From positions 2,151,001 through 2,215,000 of the forward strand of contig NZ_CP004372.1 in the NCBI RefSeq assembly GCF_000590925.1: a stretch of 64,000 nt of DNA, read 5' to 3'. Below the pieces are notes generated by a model. That model did no database searches, was not told the DNA's origin, and was given only the letters and a program-made list of their open reading frames with translations. Numbering within the stretch: the stretch's first letter is position 1; each line of letters opens with the position of its first letter. Origin of the DNA: Roseibacterium elongatum DSM 19469 (GTDB taxonomy: Bacteria > Pseudomonadota > Alphaproteobacteria > Rhodobacterales > Rhodobacteraceae). Made by a program: the position numbers and the translations under genes. This document shows, piece after piece, positions 53,142 through 63,236 of the stretch.

Positions 53142-54325
53142 CGCGCCATCATCCCCTTGGCCAGAATGTTGCGCTGGATCTCGTTCGAGCCGCCATAGAT
53201 CGAGATCTTGCGGTTGTTGAAATAGCTGGCCGCGTCATGGGCGTGCCCCTCGGGGGCGATGGACAGGTTGCCGTCCAGATCCTCGGACGGGAAAGGGGCC
53301 GCCGCCGGCCCGAGCGCGCGGCGGGCGAGATCGTTGATGGCCTGCCGGATCTCGGTGCCCTTGATCTTGAGCATCGAGGGTTCGGCGCCCAGCCGTCCGC
53401 CCTGGGCCGCGCGGGCCAGCATGCGCAGGTTGGTGATCTTCATCGCGTCCAGTTCGGCCTCGATCCGAGCCAGGCGGGCAGCAAACAGCGTGTTCTGGAT
53501 CAGGGGCCGGCCATTGCGCGTGATCTGGCGCGCCAGTGACTTGACCTGCTCGAGGGCCTGCACCGAAAACCCGACCCCGGCGATGTTCGTTCGTTCGTGG
53601 CCGAGCAGGAACTTGGCGATCGTCCAGCCCTCGTTTTCCGCGCCGACAAGGTTGGCGACCGGCACGCGCACATCGGTGAAGAACACTTCGTTCACCTCGT
53701 ACCCGCCCTCGATCAGGCGGATGGGCCGCATTTCGATGCCGGGGCTGTCCAGATCGACGAGGACGAAACTGATCCCTTCCTGCGGCTTGCCGTCGACCTT
53801 CGTGCGCACGAGACAGAAGATGCGATTGGCGTATTGGCCCAGCGTCGTCCACGTCTTTTGCCCGTTGATCACATAGTGGTCGCCATCACGGTCGGCGCGG
53901 GTTTTCAGGCTGGCCAGATCGCTGCCAGCACCGGGTTCAGAATAGCCCTGGCACCACCAATCGGTGCCATCCAGGATGCGGGGAAGCAGATCGGCCTGCT
54001 GTTCGGGCGTGCCGAATTGCATCAGAACAGGACCCAGCATTTTCACGCCGAAAGGCACGATGCGCGGGGCACCGGCAAGGCAGCATTCTTCTTCGAAAAC
54101 ATGCTGCTCGATCGGACCCCAGCCCTCACCGCCGAACGCCTTGGGCCAGCTGCCCGCCAGCCAGCCGCGTGCATTCAGGATCGCGTGCCAGCGTTCCATG
54201 TCGTCTTTGCTCACCTCGCGGCGCGCGGTCACCTTGGCGGCGATGTCGCGTGGCAGGTGTTCGGCCAGAAAATCGCGCAGATCTGCCTGAAAAGCCCGCT
54301 CCTGCGGGGAATAGTCGAGATCCAT
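53138..54325 (-). CDS. Acyl-CoA dehydrogenase
   Basis: A 395-residue acyl-CoA dehydrogenase. FAD-site segments are WWCQGYSEPGAGSDLASL and TWTTLGQYANRIFCLVR; the C-terminus SIYGGSNEIQRNILAKGMM is family-typical. The start at 54325 gives the usual N-terminus DYSPQERAFQADLRDFL. It is paired with the short homologue downstream. The acyl substrate is not evident; these pairs commonly act on branched or steroid-side-chain acyl-CoAs. Confidence 0.9.
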   Translation of the reverse strand: MDLDYSPQERAFQADLRDFLAEHLPRDIAAKVTARREVSKDDMERWHAILNARGWLAGSWPKAFGGEGWGPIEQHVFEEECCLAGAPRIVPFGVKMLGPVLMQFGTPEQQADLLPRILDGTDWWCQGYSEPGAGSDLASLKTRADRDGDHYVINGQKTWTTLGQYANRIFCLVRTKVDGKPQEGISFVLVDLDSPGIEMRPIRLIEGGYEVNEVFFTDVRVPVANLVGAENEGWTIAKFLLGHERTNIAGVGFSVQALEQVKSLARQITRNGRPLIQNTLFAARLARIEAELDAMKITNLRMLARAAQGGRLGAEPSMLKIKGTEIRQAINDLARRALGPAAAPFPSEDLDGNLSIAPEGHAHDAASYFNNRKISIYGGSNEIQRNILAKGMMAR

Positions 54326-54429
54326 GGTGTCTTCTCCCCCTTTGGTGCCCTCCTGCACCGCCTTGGGGAAAAGACTAACACGCGCGCCGCGCCGGGCCAG
54401 TCCGACGCGACGTCGCCGCGCGCGCAGCG

Positions 54430-55644
54430 TCAGAAAAACGCCTGCAACCCGGTTTGCGCGCGCCCCAGGATCAGGGCGTGGACGTCATGAGTGCCCTCGT
54501 AGGTATTCACCGTCTCGAGGTTCTGGGCGTGGCGCATGACGTGGTATTCCGCCATGATCCCGTTGCCGCCATGCATGTCGCGGGCTTGGCGTGCGATCTC
54601 CAACGCCTTGCCGCAATTGTTGCGCTTGATCAGGCTGATGACCTCGGGCGCGCAGGTGCCGTCATCCATCATGCGACCGGCACGCAACGCGGCTTGCAGG
54701 CCCAGGGCGATCTCGGTCTGCATGTCGGCCAGCTTTTTCTGGAACAGCTGCGTCTGCGCCAGCGGGCGGTTGAACTGCGTGCGGTCCAGCCCGTATTGCC
54801 GTGCGCGGTGCCAGCAATCCTCGGCCGCGCCCATCACGCCCCAGGCGATGCCGTAGCGGGCACGGTTGAGGCAGCCGAACGGCCCCTTGAGGCCCTCGAC
54901 ATGGGGCAAAAGCGCATCTTCGCCGACCTCGACCGCGTCCATCACGATCTCGCCCGTCACACTGGCCCGCAGCGACAGCTTGCCGCCGATCTTGGGCGCG
55001 CTCAGACCCGTCATGCCCTTTTCAAGCACAAAGCCACGGATCTTGCCGCCATGCGCCTCGGATTTGGCCCAGACGACGAAGACATCGGCGATGGGTGCGT
55101 TCGAGATCCACATCTTGGCGCCGGACAGGACGTAGCCGCCATCGACCTTTTTGGCGGTCGTCTTCATCCCCGCCGGGTCGCTGCCGGCCTCGGGTTCGGT
55201 CAGGCCGAAACAGCCGATCAACTCCCCCTTGGCAAGGCCGGGGAGGTATTTCTGTTTCTGCTCTTCGGTGCCATAGGCGTTGATCGGGTACATAACCAGC
55301 GAGGATTGCACCGACATCATCGAGCGATAGCCGGAATCGATGCGCTCGATCTCGCGCGCGACGAGGCCATAGGTGACGTAGCCCGCGCCAAGACCCCCGT
55401 ATGCCTCGGGGATGGTGACGCCCAAGAGGCCCATCTCACCCATCTCGGCGAACACCTCGGGGGTGACGGTCTCGTTCAGGTAGGCGTCGGTCACGCGCGC
55501 CAGCAACTTGTCCTGCGCATAGGCGCGGGCGCTGTCGGCGATCATGCGTTCCTCTTCCGACAACTGGCTGGTCAGGTGAAACGGGTCGGCCCAGTCGAAG
55601 GGCGCAAGCGAGGGGCCGGTATGGCGCGTCTGTCCGTCAGGCAT
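54430..55644 (-). CDS. gcdH: Glutaryl-CoA dehydrogenase
   Basis: A 404-residue acyl-CoA dehydrogenase closely matching the glutaryl-CoA type: [20 protein letters not shown] at the start, [37 protein letters not shown], and the catalytic glutamate in [17 protein letters not shown]. It oxidises and decarboxylates glutaryl-CoA to crotonyl-CoA in lysine, tryptophan and glutarate breakdown. The start at 55644 is supported by homology; the longer open frame upstream is not coding. It is divergent from the next acyl-CoA dehydrogenase. Confidence 0.92.
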   Translation of the reverse strand: MPDGQTRHTGPSLAPFDWADPFHLTSQLSEEERMIADSARAYAQDKLLARVTDAYLNETVTPEVFAEMGEMGLLGVTIPEAYGGLGAGYVTYGLVAREIERIDSGYRSMMSVQSSLVMYPINAYGTEEQKQKYLPGLAKGELIGCFGLTEPEAGSDPAGMKTTAKKVDGGYVLSGAKMWISNAPIADVFVVWAKSEAHGGKIRGFVLEKGMTGLSAPKIGGKLSLRASVTGEIVMDAVEVGEDALLPHVEGLKGPFGCLNRARYGIAWGVMGAAEDCWHRARQYGLDRTQFNRPLAQTQLFQKKLADMQTEIALGLQAALRAGRMMDDGTCAPEVISLIKRNNCGKALEIARQARDMHGGNGIMAEYHVMRHAQNLETVNTYEGTHDVHALILGRAQTGLQAFF

Positions 55645-55681
55645 GTCTGTCTCCTCAAATCTTGCGCGCAACTCATCCCAT

Positions 55682-55698
55682 TTGCACTGTTTGTGCAA
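55682..55698. promoter_or_regulatory. Inverted repeat in gcdH divergent promoter
   Basis: TTGCAC (55682-55687) and GTGCAA (55693-55698) form a perfect 6-bp palindrome with a 5-base spacer, 38 bases upstream of gcdH and 76 upstream of the divergent gene. It resembles an operator, but no regulator gene is adjacent. Confidence 0.4.
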
Positions 55699-55773
55699 GC
55701 CTCTCAGCTTGCGAGGGCCGGATGCGCCGTCTAGCGTCAGCCCAACAAGGGAGATTTTTGGGGAGGAGGGGCC

Positions 55774-57021
55774 ATGGAACCCGCAATGGACCTTGGCCAG
55801 ACGGCGCGCGTGCGCCCGCTGGTCGAACAGGTGCGCCAGATGGTCCGCGAGGAGATCGCGCCGCTGGATGCCGAATATCACGCCGAGGTGGGCCGCCACC
55901 CGTCGGGCGACCGGTTCGCGATGACCGAGCGGCAATTGGAGATCCTGGCGTCGCTCAAGGACAAGGCCAAGGCGCGAGGGCTGTGGAACTTCTGGTTGAC
56001 TGACAGCGACAAGGGCTATGGCCTCAGCACGGTCGAATACGCCTATCTGGCCGAAGAGATGGGCGCGGTGACCATCGCACCCGAGATCTTCAATTGCAAC
56101 GCGCCCGATACCGGCAATATGGAGGTGCTCGAACGCTACGGCACCCAGGCCCAGAAAGATCGCTGGCTGCCGGGGCTGATGGAGGGGCGGACACGGTCCG
56201 CCTACCTGATGACGGAACCTGACGTGGCCTCCTCGGATGCCGTCCAGATTTCGCTAAAATGCGAAAGAGACGGTGAAGACTACGTCCTAAATGGTGAGAA
56301 ATACTGGGCAACCGGTGCGGGTGACCCGCGATGTTCGCTCTATATCGTGATGACGCGCAGCGATCCGGACGCGCCGAAACACAGCCGCCACACCATGCTG
56401 TTCGTACCCGCCGATACACCGGGCATCGAGGTGCTGCGCCCCATGCAGGTTTTCGGCCATGACGACGCGCCGCACGGGCATATGCATATCCGCTTCACCG
56501 ATGTGCGCGTGCCGCTGGATGCGGTCGTTCTGGGCGAGGGGCGCGGCTTCGAGGTGGCGCAGGGCCGGCTGGGGCCGGGGCGCATTCACCATTGCATGCG
56601 CGCCATCGGTCGGGCCGAGTATGCCCTTGAATTGGCATGCAAAAGGGCGCTGGGGCGCGAGGCCTTCGGCAAGCCGCTGGCCGACCTGGGCGCGAATTAT
56701 GACATCATCGCCAATGCCCGGATCGAGATCGAGATGACCCGTCTGCTCTGTCTCAAGGCCGCGTGGATGATGGATCATGCCGGTGTGCGGGCTGCGCAGC
56801 CATGGATTTCCAAGATCAAGGTGCAGGCCCCCCTGATGGCCTTGAAGGTGGTGGACGAGGCGATGCAGATCTTCGGCGCCACCGGCATCAGCCAGGACAC
56901 GCCGCTGGCTGGCATCTGGACGGATCTGCGCACGCTGCGTTTTGCCGATGGGCCCGACGCCGTTCACCGCAGGCAGGTCGCGCGCGCCGAATTGCGCAAA
57001 TACACCAACGCCGCCCCATGA
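55774..57021 (+). CDS. Acyl-CoA dehydrogenase (ACAD10/11-like)
   Basis: A 415-residue acyl-CoA dehydrogenase. Recognisable parts are [17 protein letters not shown], the [20 protein letters not shown] segment, [21 protein letters not shown] and the C-terminal [18 protein letters not shown]. Similarity to the dehydrogenase domain of animal ACAD10/11 is supported by the next gene, an APH-type kinase domain fused in those proteins. ATG at 55786 is an alternative start. Its stop overlaps the kinase-like gene by four bases. Confidence 0.88.
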   Translation: MEPAMDLGQTARVRPLVEQVRQMVREEIAPLDAEYHAEVGRHPSGDRFAMTERQLEILASLKDKAKARGLWNFWLTDSDKGYGLSTVEYAYLAEEMGAVTIAPEIFNCNAPDTGNMEVLERYGTQAQKDRWLPGLMEGRTRSAYLMTEPDVASSDAVQISLKCERDGEDYVLNGEKYWATGAGDPRCSLYIVMTRSDPDAPKHSRHTMLFVPADTPGIEVLRPMQVFGHDDAPHGHMHIRFTDVRVPLDAVVLGEGRGFEVAQGRLGPGRIHHCMRAIGRAEYALELACKRALGREAFGKPLADLGANYDIIANARIEIEMTRLLCLKAAWMMDHAGVRAAQPWISKIKVQAPLMALKVVDEAMQIFGATGISQDTPLAGIWTDLRTLRFADGPDAVHRRQVARAELRKYTNAAP

Positions 57022-58034
57022 GCGATCTGGATCTGTCGGCGATCGGGGCGTGGATGGCCACCCATGCCCCCGACCTGCCGCCCCCTGTGGCCGCGACCAA
57101 GTTCGCAGGCGGGCAGTCGAACCCCACCTTTCTGCTGCGGCCTGCGGTTGGAGCGGCCTATGTGTTGCGCCGCAAGCCGCCGGGGCCATTGCTGAAATCG
57201 GCCCATGCGGTCGAGCGCGAATATCGCGTGCAGCGCGCGCTGGCCGGCAGCGGCGTGCCTGTCGCGCGGATGCACGCCCTGTGCGAGGACGAGCGCGTGA
57301 TCGGCTCGGCCTTCTACCTGATGGGCCATGTCGCCGGGCGCAGCTTTGATGACCCCCGGCTGCCCGAGATCCCGCGCACCGAGCGGGACGGGTACATCAT
57401 GGAGATGGTGCGCGTTCTGGCGGCGATCCATCGTGTCGATCTGGAGGCGACGGGCCTGACTGATTTCGGCCCGCAGGGCAACTATTTCCGGCGTCAGATC
57501 GACCGGTGGAGCAAACAGTATCGCGCCACTGAAACCGACGCGATCCCGGCGATGGATCGGTTGATGGCCGCACTGGACAGGGATTGCCCCGCCGATGACG
57601 GGCGCGTGACCCTGGTGCATGGCGATTACCGCCTCGACAACTTGATCTTTGATGCGCAAAGCCCTGATATCGTGTCTGTTCTCGACTGGGAGCTCTCTAC
57701 GCTAGGCCATCCGTTCGCCGACCTCGCCGCCCTCATCATGCAATGGCAGATGCCGCCGGGGGCCCAGGGGCGCGGCCTGGCGGGTGTCGACCGCGAGGCA
57801 CAAGGCCTGCCATCGGACGCGGCCGTTGTGGCGGCCTATTGCGCGCGGATGGGGCTCGACGAGATCCAGGATTTCGGATTCTACGTCGCGTTCTGCTTTT
57901 TCCGCATGGGGGCGATCCTGCAGGGCGTGAAGAAACGGGCGCTCGATGGCAACGCGTCGAATCCCGAACGCGGGCTGGACCTCGGTGCCTTGGTGCCGGT
58001 CTACGCTGCCGCGGGCGAGGAGGCTTTGCGATGA
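57018..58034 (+). CDS. Aminoglycoside phosphotransferase-family (APH) protein
   Basis: A 338-residue kinase-fold protein. The nucleotide loop FAGGQSNPTFLL, the VAK-like YVLRRKPPG, the catalytic VHGDYRLDNLIF and the metal-binding VLDWELSTLGHPFADLA are visible. Tight linkage with an acyl-CoA dehydrogenase mirrors the ACAD10/11 fusion, where the pair phosphorylates and removes the hydroxyl of 4-hydroxyacyl-CoAs. An antibiotic-resistance role is unlikely here. Confidence 0.85.
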   Translation: MSDLDLSAIGAWMATHAPDLPPPVAATKFAGGQSNPTFLLRPAVGAAYVLRRKPPGPLLKSAHAVEREYRVQRALAGSGVPVARMHALCEDERVIGSAFYLMGHVAGRSFDDPRLPEIPRTERDGYIMEMVRVLAAIHRVDLEATGLTDFGPQGNYFRRQIDRWSKQYRATETDAIPAMDRLMAALDRDCPADDGRVTLVHGDYRLDNLIFDAQSPDIVSVLDWELSTLGHPFADLAALIMQWQMPPGAQGRGLAGVDREAQGLPSDAAVVAAYCARMGLDEIQDFGFYVAFCFFRMGAILQGVKKRALDGNASNPERGLDLGALVPVYAAAGEEALR

Positions 58035-58477
58035 CCGATTTGCGGCCTGACCTGCAAGAGCCCGCCTATGCCCTGCAGGCGCATTTGGGGTTCGATCTGA
58101 CCGGGTGGCGGCAGGATTGGGCGCGGGTCGAAATGCCCTTGGGCGCGCATCTGATGAACCGTCAGGGATTGCCCCATGGGGGCGTCCACGCCACCTTGCT
58201 GGATACCGCGATGGGTTATGCGGGGTGTTACACCGGCGACCCTGCGGTTCGGCAAATGGCGCTGACGCTTTCCCTGACCGTGAATTTCCTGGCGCGCCCG
58301 GCCGGTCAGCACCTGATCGCCGAGGGCCAACGCACCGGCGGGGGCAGATCGACCTATTTCGCCGAAGGTCACCTGCGCGACGAAACGGGCGTCGTGCTGG
58401 CCAGGACCAGCGGTGTGTTTCGTTATCGCCCTGTGCAGGACGGGCCATTACAGAGCCCTGTGGATAACTCTGCGTGA
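58031..58477 (+). CDS. PaaI-family hotdog thioesterase
   Basis: A 148-residue single-hotdog thioesterase. The active-site segment is NRQGLPHGGVHATLLDTAMGY, followed by SLTVNFLARPAGQHLIAEG. It should hydrolyse an acyl-CoA. It overlaps the APH gene by four bases, giving a three-gene unit: dehydrogenase, kinase-like protein, thioesterase. A DnaA-box word TGTGGATAA occurs in its 3' end at 58459-58467, probably by chance. Confidence 0.85.
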   Translation: MTDLRPDLQEPAYALQAHLGFDLTGWRQDWARVEMPLGAHLMNRQGLPHGGVHATLLDTAMGYAGCYTGDPAVRQMALTLSLTVNFLARPAGQHLIAEGQRTGGGRSTYFAEGHLRDETGVVLARTSGVFRYRPVQDGPLQSPVDNSA

Positions 58478-58600
58478 CAGTCGTGTCGACCCTGCGGCGC
58501 TTTTGAAAAACCCATATGCTTGACGGCCTGTGGGGTCGCAATCGGCGTTTCTCCGCAAGCGGGCTTGTCTTTTTCGAACGTCACCGTGGCAACCCTGTCT

Positions 58601-59833
58601 TTATCGCATCAGGTGTGACACCAAACCCGGTATCTGCTCCTTGAAGCGGAAGAACCCGTGTGTCGCATGCGGCCAGGCGGCGGCATCCCACGGGCGCAGG
58701 ACCTGCACGACCGTGCCGCCCAGATCCGCCATCGCCCGGTCAATCTGTTTCAGCGCGGACGCGGCCGGCCCGACCGGCGCGTAAGCCGTGACAAGCTGCT
58801 CGATCCCGGTCTCTGCCACCCAGGCCGTGATCTCGTCGGCGGTGGCGTCCGCCGGTCCGCGGCTGCCCAGCTTGTCCGCCCATCGCGCGCGCGCATCCTC
58901 GATCGCACCGCGCGTGAAGGCGGTGACGGGGGCGGCGGCCCCGCGGGGCGAGCGGGCCTCGACCGAACACAGCGTGGCGTGGGCCACGGGCTCGGCCACG
59001 CCCTTTAGGCGCTCCAGGACGAAACCAGGCGACAGATCGTCCTCGGTCAGCAGCACGGCCGTGCGCCGCCCCGGCTGCGGGTCGCTGCCCCTGGGCGCGG
59101 GCCGGCGTTCGGGCGCGGGTGGCCCTGAGAGGGGCGCAGCCTCCTGAACCAGGCGCTCCAGCCCCGCGTCGATCGGCCGGTCGCCGGTGTATTTCCGAAT
59201 GTTCGAGGGCCGCGCCAGGTAATGTTTCCCCCGTGTCTGCAGCCCGGCGACCCATCGCCAGCCAAGCGTGTTCGAGGCCGGGTCCCCATCGATCAGATGA
59301 CGCAGGAAATGGTCCGCTCCGATCTCCCATGGCAAGCGCAAGGTAAAGATCCAGATCGACGCGGCCCACATGCGCGCGTGATTGTGAAGATAGCCGGTCC
59401 CGGCCAATTCCCGCATCCAGCCGTCAAAGGCCGCGATCCCGGTTTCTCCGGCTTCGGCCTCGGCGACGCGCTGATGCAGCGCCGGGTCCCGCGCCATCGC
59501 ATCCAGCGCCGCCGACAGGCCGCTTCGATAGTCTGACCAGACGGCCGGCCGCATTTCCAGCCAGCCCTTCCAGTAGGTGCGCCACAAGGCCTCTCGGATG
59601 AACTTTTCCGCCGAAGCCAATGAAAAACGGCCCAAAACGGCTTGGGCGACTTCCTCTTCGGTCAGCAGCCGATGGCGGATATAGGGAGACAGACGCGAAA
59701 CATGCGGGTGGCCATGATCGGGCAAATCGTGGTTGCGCATGGCCGCATAATCGCGACCGGCCTGCGGCAAAAAGGATTTCAGGCGGCCAAGTGCGGCCGC
59801 ACGGGTCGGGGGAAATGTCTGCTGCTCTGTCAT
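58601..59833 (-). CDS. Photolyase/cryptochrome-like FAD-binding protein with unusual domain order
   Basis: A 410-residue protein whose N-terminal 225 residues match the FAD-binding domain of photolyases: HVSRLSPYIRHRLLTEEE, EKFIREALWRTYWKGWLE, TGYLHNHARMWAASIWIF and NTLGWRWVAGLQTRGKHY. The usual N-terminal alpha/beta domain is absent at the start. Instead residues 250-410 (from RRTAVLLTEDDLSPGF) look like an alpha/beta domain placed after the FAD domain. A repair or blue-light sensor role is possible; activity cannot be told from sequence. Confidence 0.75.
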   Translation of the reverse strand: MTEQQTFPPTRAAALGRLKSFLPQAGRDYAAMRNHDLPDHGHPHVSRLSPYIRHRLLTEEEVAQAVLGRFSLASAEKFIREALWRTYWKGWLEMRPAVWSDYRSGLSAALDAMARDPALHQRVAEAEAGETGIAAFDGWMRELAGTGYLHNHARMWAASIWIFTLRLPWEIGADHFLRHLIDGDPASNTLGWRWVAGLQTRGKHYLARPSNIRKYTGDRPIDAGLERLVQEAAPLSGPPAPERRPAPRGSDPQPGRRTAVLLTEDDLSPGFVLERLKGVAEPVAHATLCSVEARSPRGAAAPVTAFTRGAIEDARARWADKLGSRGPADATADEITAWVAETGIEQLVTAYAPVGPAASALKQIDRAMADLGGTVVQVLRPWDAAAWPHATHGFFRFKEQIPGLVSHLMR

Positions 59834-59885
59834 GGCGGCGTCATTTAGGGCGCGTGCCGCGCCCGACCATGAGACGTCGCGCGCC

Positions 59886-59913
59886 CTTGCAGCCCCCCCG
59901 ATGCCCCCCTAAG
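59886..59913 (+). promoter_or_regulatory. Candidate heat-shock (sigma-32) promoter of clpP
   Basis: CTTGCAG (59886-59892) and CCCCTAAG (59906-59913) with a 13-base spacer resemble the sigma-32 elements CTTGAAA and CCCCATNT. They lie 40 bases upstream of clpP, a known heat-shock gene. Cytosine runs in the area make chance matches possible. Confidence 0.4.
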
Positions 59914-59953
59914 ACTCTGTCGAAAGCAACGCGCATCAGGTGAGGCAGGCGTT

Positions 59954-60577
59954 ATGAAAGATCCCCACGAGTTTTACATGAATACCCTCGTTCCCATGGT
60001 CGTCGAGCAGACCAGCCGGGGCGAGCGGGCCTACGACATTTTCTCGCGTCTGCTGAAAGAGCGCATCATCTTCGTTTCGGGTCCGGTGCATGACGGCATG
60101 TCCAGCCTGATCGTGGCGCAGCTGCTGCATCTCGAGGCAGAAAACCCGTCGAAAGAAATCTCGATGTACATCAATTCGCCCGGCGGCGTGGTGACCAGCG
60201 GGCTGTCGATCTACGACACGATGCAATATATCAAGCCCAAGGTGTCGACCTTGGTCATCGGGCAGGCGGCGTCGATGGGGTCCTTGCTGCTGACGGCGGG
60301 GGAAAAAGGCATGCGCTTTTCCCTGCCAAACAGCCGCATCATGGTGCACCAGCCCTCGGGCGGCTATCAGGGGCAGGCGACGGATATCATGATCCACGCC
60401 CAGGAGACGCAGAAACTTAAAGATCGCCTTAACCAGATCTATGTTAAGCACACGGGCCAGGATTTCGAGACCGTGGTCGATGCGCTCGAGCGGGACAACT
60501 TCATGGATCCCGAGCAGGCCAAGGAATGGGGCTTGATCGACGAGATCGTGGAAAGCCGCGCGGGCGCGGAGGGGTAA
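59954..60577 (+). CDS. clpP: ATP-dependent Clp protease proteolytic subunit
   Basis: A 207-residue serine peptidase. The catalytic triad is S107 in GQAASMGS, H132 in IMVHQPSGG and D181 in ERDNFMDP. It forms the tetradecameric barrel that degrades proteins fed by ClpX or ClpA. A GAGG ribosome site precedes ATG 59954. clpX follows after 156 bases with no gene between. Confidence 0.96.
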   Translation: MKDPHEFYMNTLVPMVVEQTSRGERAYDIFSRLLKERIIFVSGPVHDGMSSLIVAQLLHLEAENPSKEISMYINSPGGVVTSGLSIYDTMQYIKPKVSTLVIGQAASMGSLLLTAGEKGMRFSLPNSRIMVHQPSGGYQGQATDIMIHAQETQKLKDRLNQIYVKHTGQDFETVVDALERDNFMDPEQAKEWGLIDEIVESRAGAEG

Positions 60578-60733
60578 GCGCCCCTGCCAGGGCCGAGGCG
60601 AAAATGACACGGTTTCGCGCCCTGGGAATTTGAGATTGTGAAGGCGCCGGGGCTGTTTTAGTCTTTCTAAGGTCCGGCCCGGCGCCGGAAAAACGGGGCA
60701 AACGCCCCCCGACGACCCGTCTAGGGAGACGAC

Positions 60734-61999
60734 ATGGCAAGTTCATCCGGCAGCGACTCGAAAAACACGCTCTATTGTTCGTTCTGCGGCAAGAGCCAGC
60801 ACGAGGTGCGCAAACTCATCGCCGGACCCACGGTGTTCATCTGCGACGAATGCGTCGAGCTGTGCATGGACATCATCCGCGAAGAGACCAAAAGCAGCGG
60901 CCTCAAGGCCACGGACGGCGTTCCCAGCCCGCAGGAGATCTGCGACGTGCTGGACGATTACGTCATCGGCCAGGCTCACGCCAAACGCGTGCTCTCGGTC
61001 GCGGTGCACAATCACTACAAACGCCTCAACCACGCGGGCAAATCGGATATCGAGCTGAACAAGTCGAATATCCTGCTGATCGGTCCCACGGGCTGCGGCA
61101 AGACGCTGCTGGCCCAGACGCTGGCCCGCATCCTCGATGTGCCCTTCACCATGGCCGATGCCACCACCCTGACCGAAGCCGGTTATGTCGGGGAGGATGT
61201 CGAGAACATCATCCTCAAACTGTTGCAGGCCAGTGAGTACAATGTCGACCGGGCGCAACGCGGCATCGTCTATATCGACGAGGTCGACAAGATCACGCGC
61301 AAGTCCGACAACCCCTCGATCACCCGCGACGTGTCGGGCGAGGGCGTGCAGCAGGCGCTCTTGAAGATCATGGAAGGCACGGTCGCCAGCGTGCCCCCTC
61401 AGGGCGGGCGCAAGCATCCGCAGCAGGAGTTCCTGCAGGTGGACACGACGAACATTCTGTTCATCTGCGGCGGTGCCTTTGCCGGTCTGGAAAAGATCAT
61501 CGCGCAGCGCGGAAAGGGGTCGGCCATCGGCTTCGGCGCCGACGTCAAGGACAATGACAGCCGCGGCATCGGCGAGGTATTTACCGAGCTCGAACCCGAG
61601 GACCTGTTGAAATTCGGTCTTATCCCCGAATTCGTCGGCCGCCTGCCGGTGATCGCGACGCTGACGGACCTCGACGCCGAGGCGCTGGTCCAGATCCTGA
61701 CCGAGCCAAAGAACGCCTTGGTCAAGCAATACCAACGGTTGTTCGAGCTTGAGGATGTGGCGCTGAAATTCACCGATGATGCATTGGTGGCCATCGCCAA
61801 ACGGGCGATTGCGCGCAAGACCGGGGCCCGTGGCCTGCGCTCGATCATGGAAGATATCCTGCTGGATACCATGTTCGAACTGCCCAGTGCCGAGGGCGTC
61901 GAAGAGATCGTGGTGAACGAAGAGGCGGTCACGTCGGATGCGCAGCCGCTGATGATCTACGCCGAGCGGAAAAAGGGCGAGCCGGCCACCGCCGGCTGA
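60734..61999 (+). CDS. clpX: ATP-dependent Clp protease ATPase subunit ClpX
   Basis: A 421-residue AAA+ unfoldase. The zinc-binding domain has C15, C18, C37 and C40; Walker A is GPTGCGKT at 117-124, followed by VYIDEVDKI (Walker B), the RKH pore loop GGRKHPQQ and the ClpP-docking IGF loop in [10 protein letters not shown]. It unfolds tagged proteins for ClpP. A terminator follows 47 bases after its stop. Confidence 0.97.
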   Translation: MASSSGSDSKNTLYCSFCGKSQHEVRKLIAGPTVFICDECVELCMDIIREETKSSGLKATDGVPSPQEICDVLDDYVIGQAHAKRVLSVAVHNHYKRLNHAGKSDIELNKSNILLIGPTGCGKTLLAQTLARILDVPFTMADATTLTEAGYVGEDVENIILKLLQASEYNVDRAQRGIVYIDEVDKITRKSDNPSITRDVSGEGVQQALLKIMEGTVASVPPQGGRKHPQQEFLQVDTTNILFICGGAFAGLEKIIAQRGKGSAIGFGADVKDNDSRGIGEVFTELEPEDLLKFGLIPEFVGRLPVIATLTDLDAEALVQILTEPKNALVKQYQRLFELEDVALKFTDDALVAIAKRAIARKTGARGLRSIMEDILLDTMFELPSAEGVEEIVVNEEAVTSDAQPLMIYAERKKGEPATAG

Positions 62000-62045
62000 G
62001 CGGGCCGCGCTGGCGGCCGCAGGGCCAGATTGATGGATGTGATGC

Positions 62046-62071
62046 GGCGTCGTCCCTTACAGGACGGCGCC
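62046..62071 (+). terminator. Rho-independent terminator of clpX
   Basis: GGCGTCGTCC (62046-62055) pairs with GGACGGCGCC (62062-62071) in a 10-bp stem with one G-T pair and a 6-base loop, followed by T-rich GTTGTCGTTTT. It lies in the 123-base gap between clpX and the convergent glycosyltransferase-like gene. Confidence 0.7.
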
Positions 62072-62122
62072 GTTGTCGTTTTCCGATCTCTTTGAGTCCA
62101 ATCCTAGGGTGGGCGGCGCGGA

Positions 62123-63157
62123 TCACCGCAACCAGAGTTTTTCGCGTTTGAGGGTGTTGCGCAGGGCCTGTTCCCGGCGCGGCAGGTTCGCCTGATCGAA
62201 AAGCGCCCGCGCCTTGGCGCCTTTCCCCTGATAAATCATGCGTTTCATCGGGTCGTAACCCTTGAGCACCTTTTTGACGCGGTTCGGCGCCGTCACGGTC
62301 TCCAGAATGTCGATCACCCGCTGATCTTCGCGCGCATAGAGCAGCGGCAGCAGCCGGTAGTGACAACTGGTCTGTCCGTCCAGCCATCCCTCTTTCAGCG
62401 CGTCACGTCCCCCGCCGAGGCTGTGAATCACGAGGGGCAGAGCCACCTGATCCAGCCACGGATCGAGGGACTGGCAAACCAGTTCTGCCGGCGGGTCGTC
62501 GCGGATCGCCAGGGCATAGTCCAGAAACCGTGCGCCGAATTCGTGCGGGCAGCGGTAGTAGAAGAACCCGGCGTTGAAATAGAGATACCGCCGCCAGTAC
62601 TCATCGGGCTGCGACAGGTCCAGCGATGTTTCGAAGTCGAGACCGAACTTGTCGTACAGCGATTTCCACGTCTCGGTGTAGCCGGGGCCATAAAGTTCGA
62701 TCTGGGGCCATGTCCCCTCGACCCGACGACTGGCCGAGGGGCGGTCGAAATCGAAGGGCACCCGCGTCACATCGTCGAGGATCAGCGTATCACTGTCGAA
62801 AAAGACGAAGGGCTCGCCTTTGGGCAGCGCCGACAACAGTTCGATCTTGTTGCCATAGGGATATCGCTCGCCGAAATGGCGCGCCTCGAACGGGATGATC
62901 GACGCGCCGCACGCCTCGAGCAGGCCACGCACCCCGTCGTCGGACATGCGCGGTGATCGCGACCATGCGTCACTATCGTTGGGTTCCGCCACCAAAAGCT
63001 TGCCGGGAAAATCGGGGTTCGCCGCCCGAAAGGACACGGCGAACAGGGCCGCTTCGTATTGGAGCCGGCCCGATTGCCCAACGATGACCACGTTGAAAGG
63101 GTGCGTCCGGGGGGGCGCGGGGGACCCTTTTTGGGCAGGCTCCGGCATGCGGGACAT
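62123..63157 (-). CDS. Putative glycosyltransferase-like protein of unknown function
   Basis: A 344-residue cytosolic protein with a nucleotide-sugar-transferase-like layout: FNVVIVGQSGRLQYEAALFA near the N-terminus, a DxD-type motif in FVFFDSDTLILDD, and YFNAGFFYYRCPHEFG typical of the acceptor half. I do not recognise the exact family. The start at 63157 has a GGAGG site. Its neighbour is a sugar-phosphate transferase gene, pointing to exopolysaccharide or surface glycan synthesis. Confidence 0.6.
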   Translation of the reverse strand: MSRMPEPAQKGSPAPPRTHPFNVVIVGQSGRLQYEAALFAVSFRAANPDFPGKLLVAEPNDSDAWSRSPRMSDDGVRGLLEACGASIIPFEARHFGERYPYGNKIELLSALPKGEPFVFFDSDTLILDDVTRVPFDFDRPSASRRVEGTWPQIELYGPGYTETWKSLYDKFGLDFETSLDLSQPDEYWRRYLYFNAGFFYYRCPHEFGARFLDYALAIRDDPPAELVCQSLDPWLDQVALPLVIHSLGGGRDALKEGWLDGQTSCHYRLLPLLYAREDQRVIDILETVTAPNRVKKVLKGYDPMKRMIYQGKGAKARALFDQANLPRREQALRNTLKREKLWLR

Positions 63158-63236
63158 GGCTGCTCGACCTCCGCCGCGTTCTTGTTCGTATTGGCCCCGG
63201 TATAACGTCAAGGCCGACGCGTGGCCACGGGCTTGA

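Noticed and set aside
57018..58034. Aminoglycoside resistance gene
   Set aside because: The APH fold is there, but gene linkage to acyl-CoA dehydrogenase and thioesterase indicates metabolic function.
58459..58467. Single perfect DnaA-box word
   Set aside because: It is inside the coding end of the thioesterase gene and isolated, so it is most likely coincidental.
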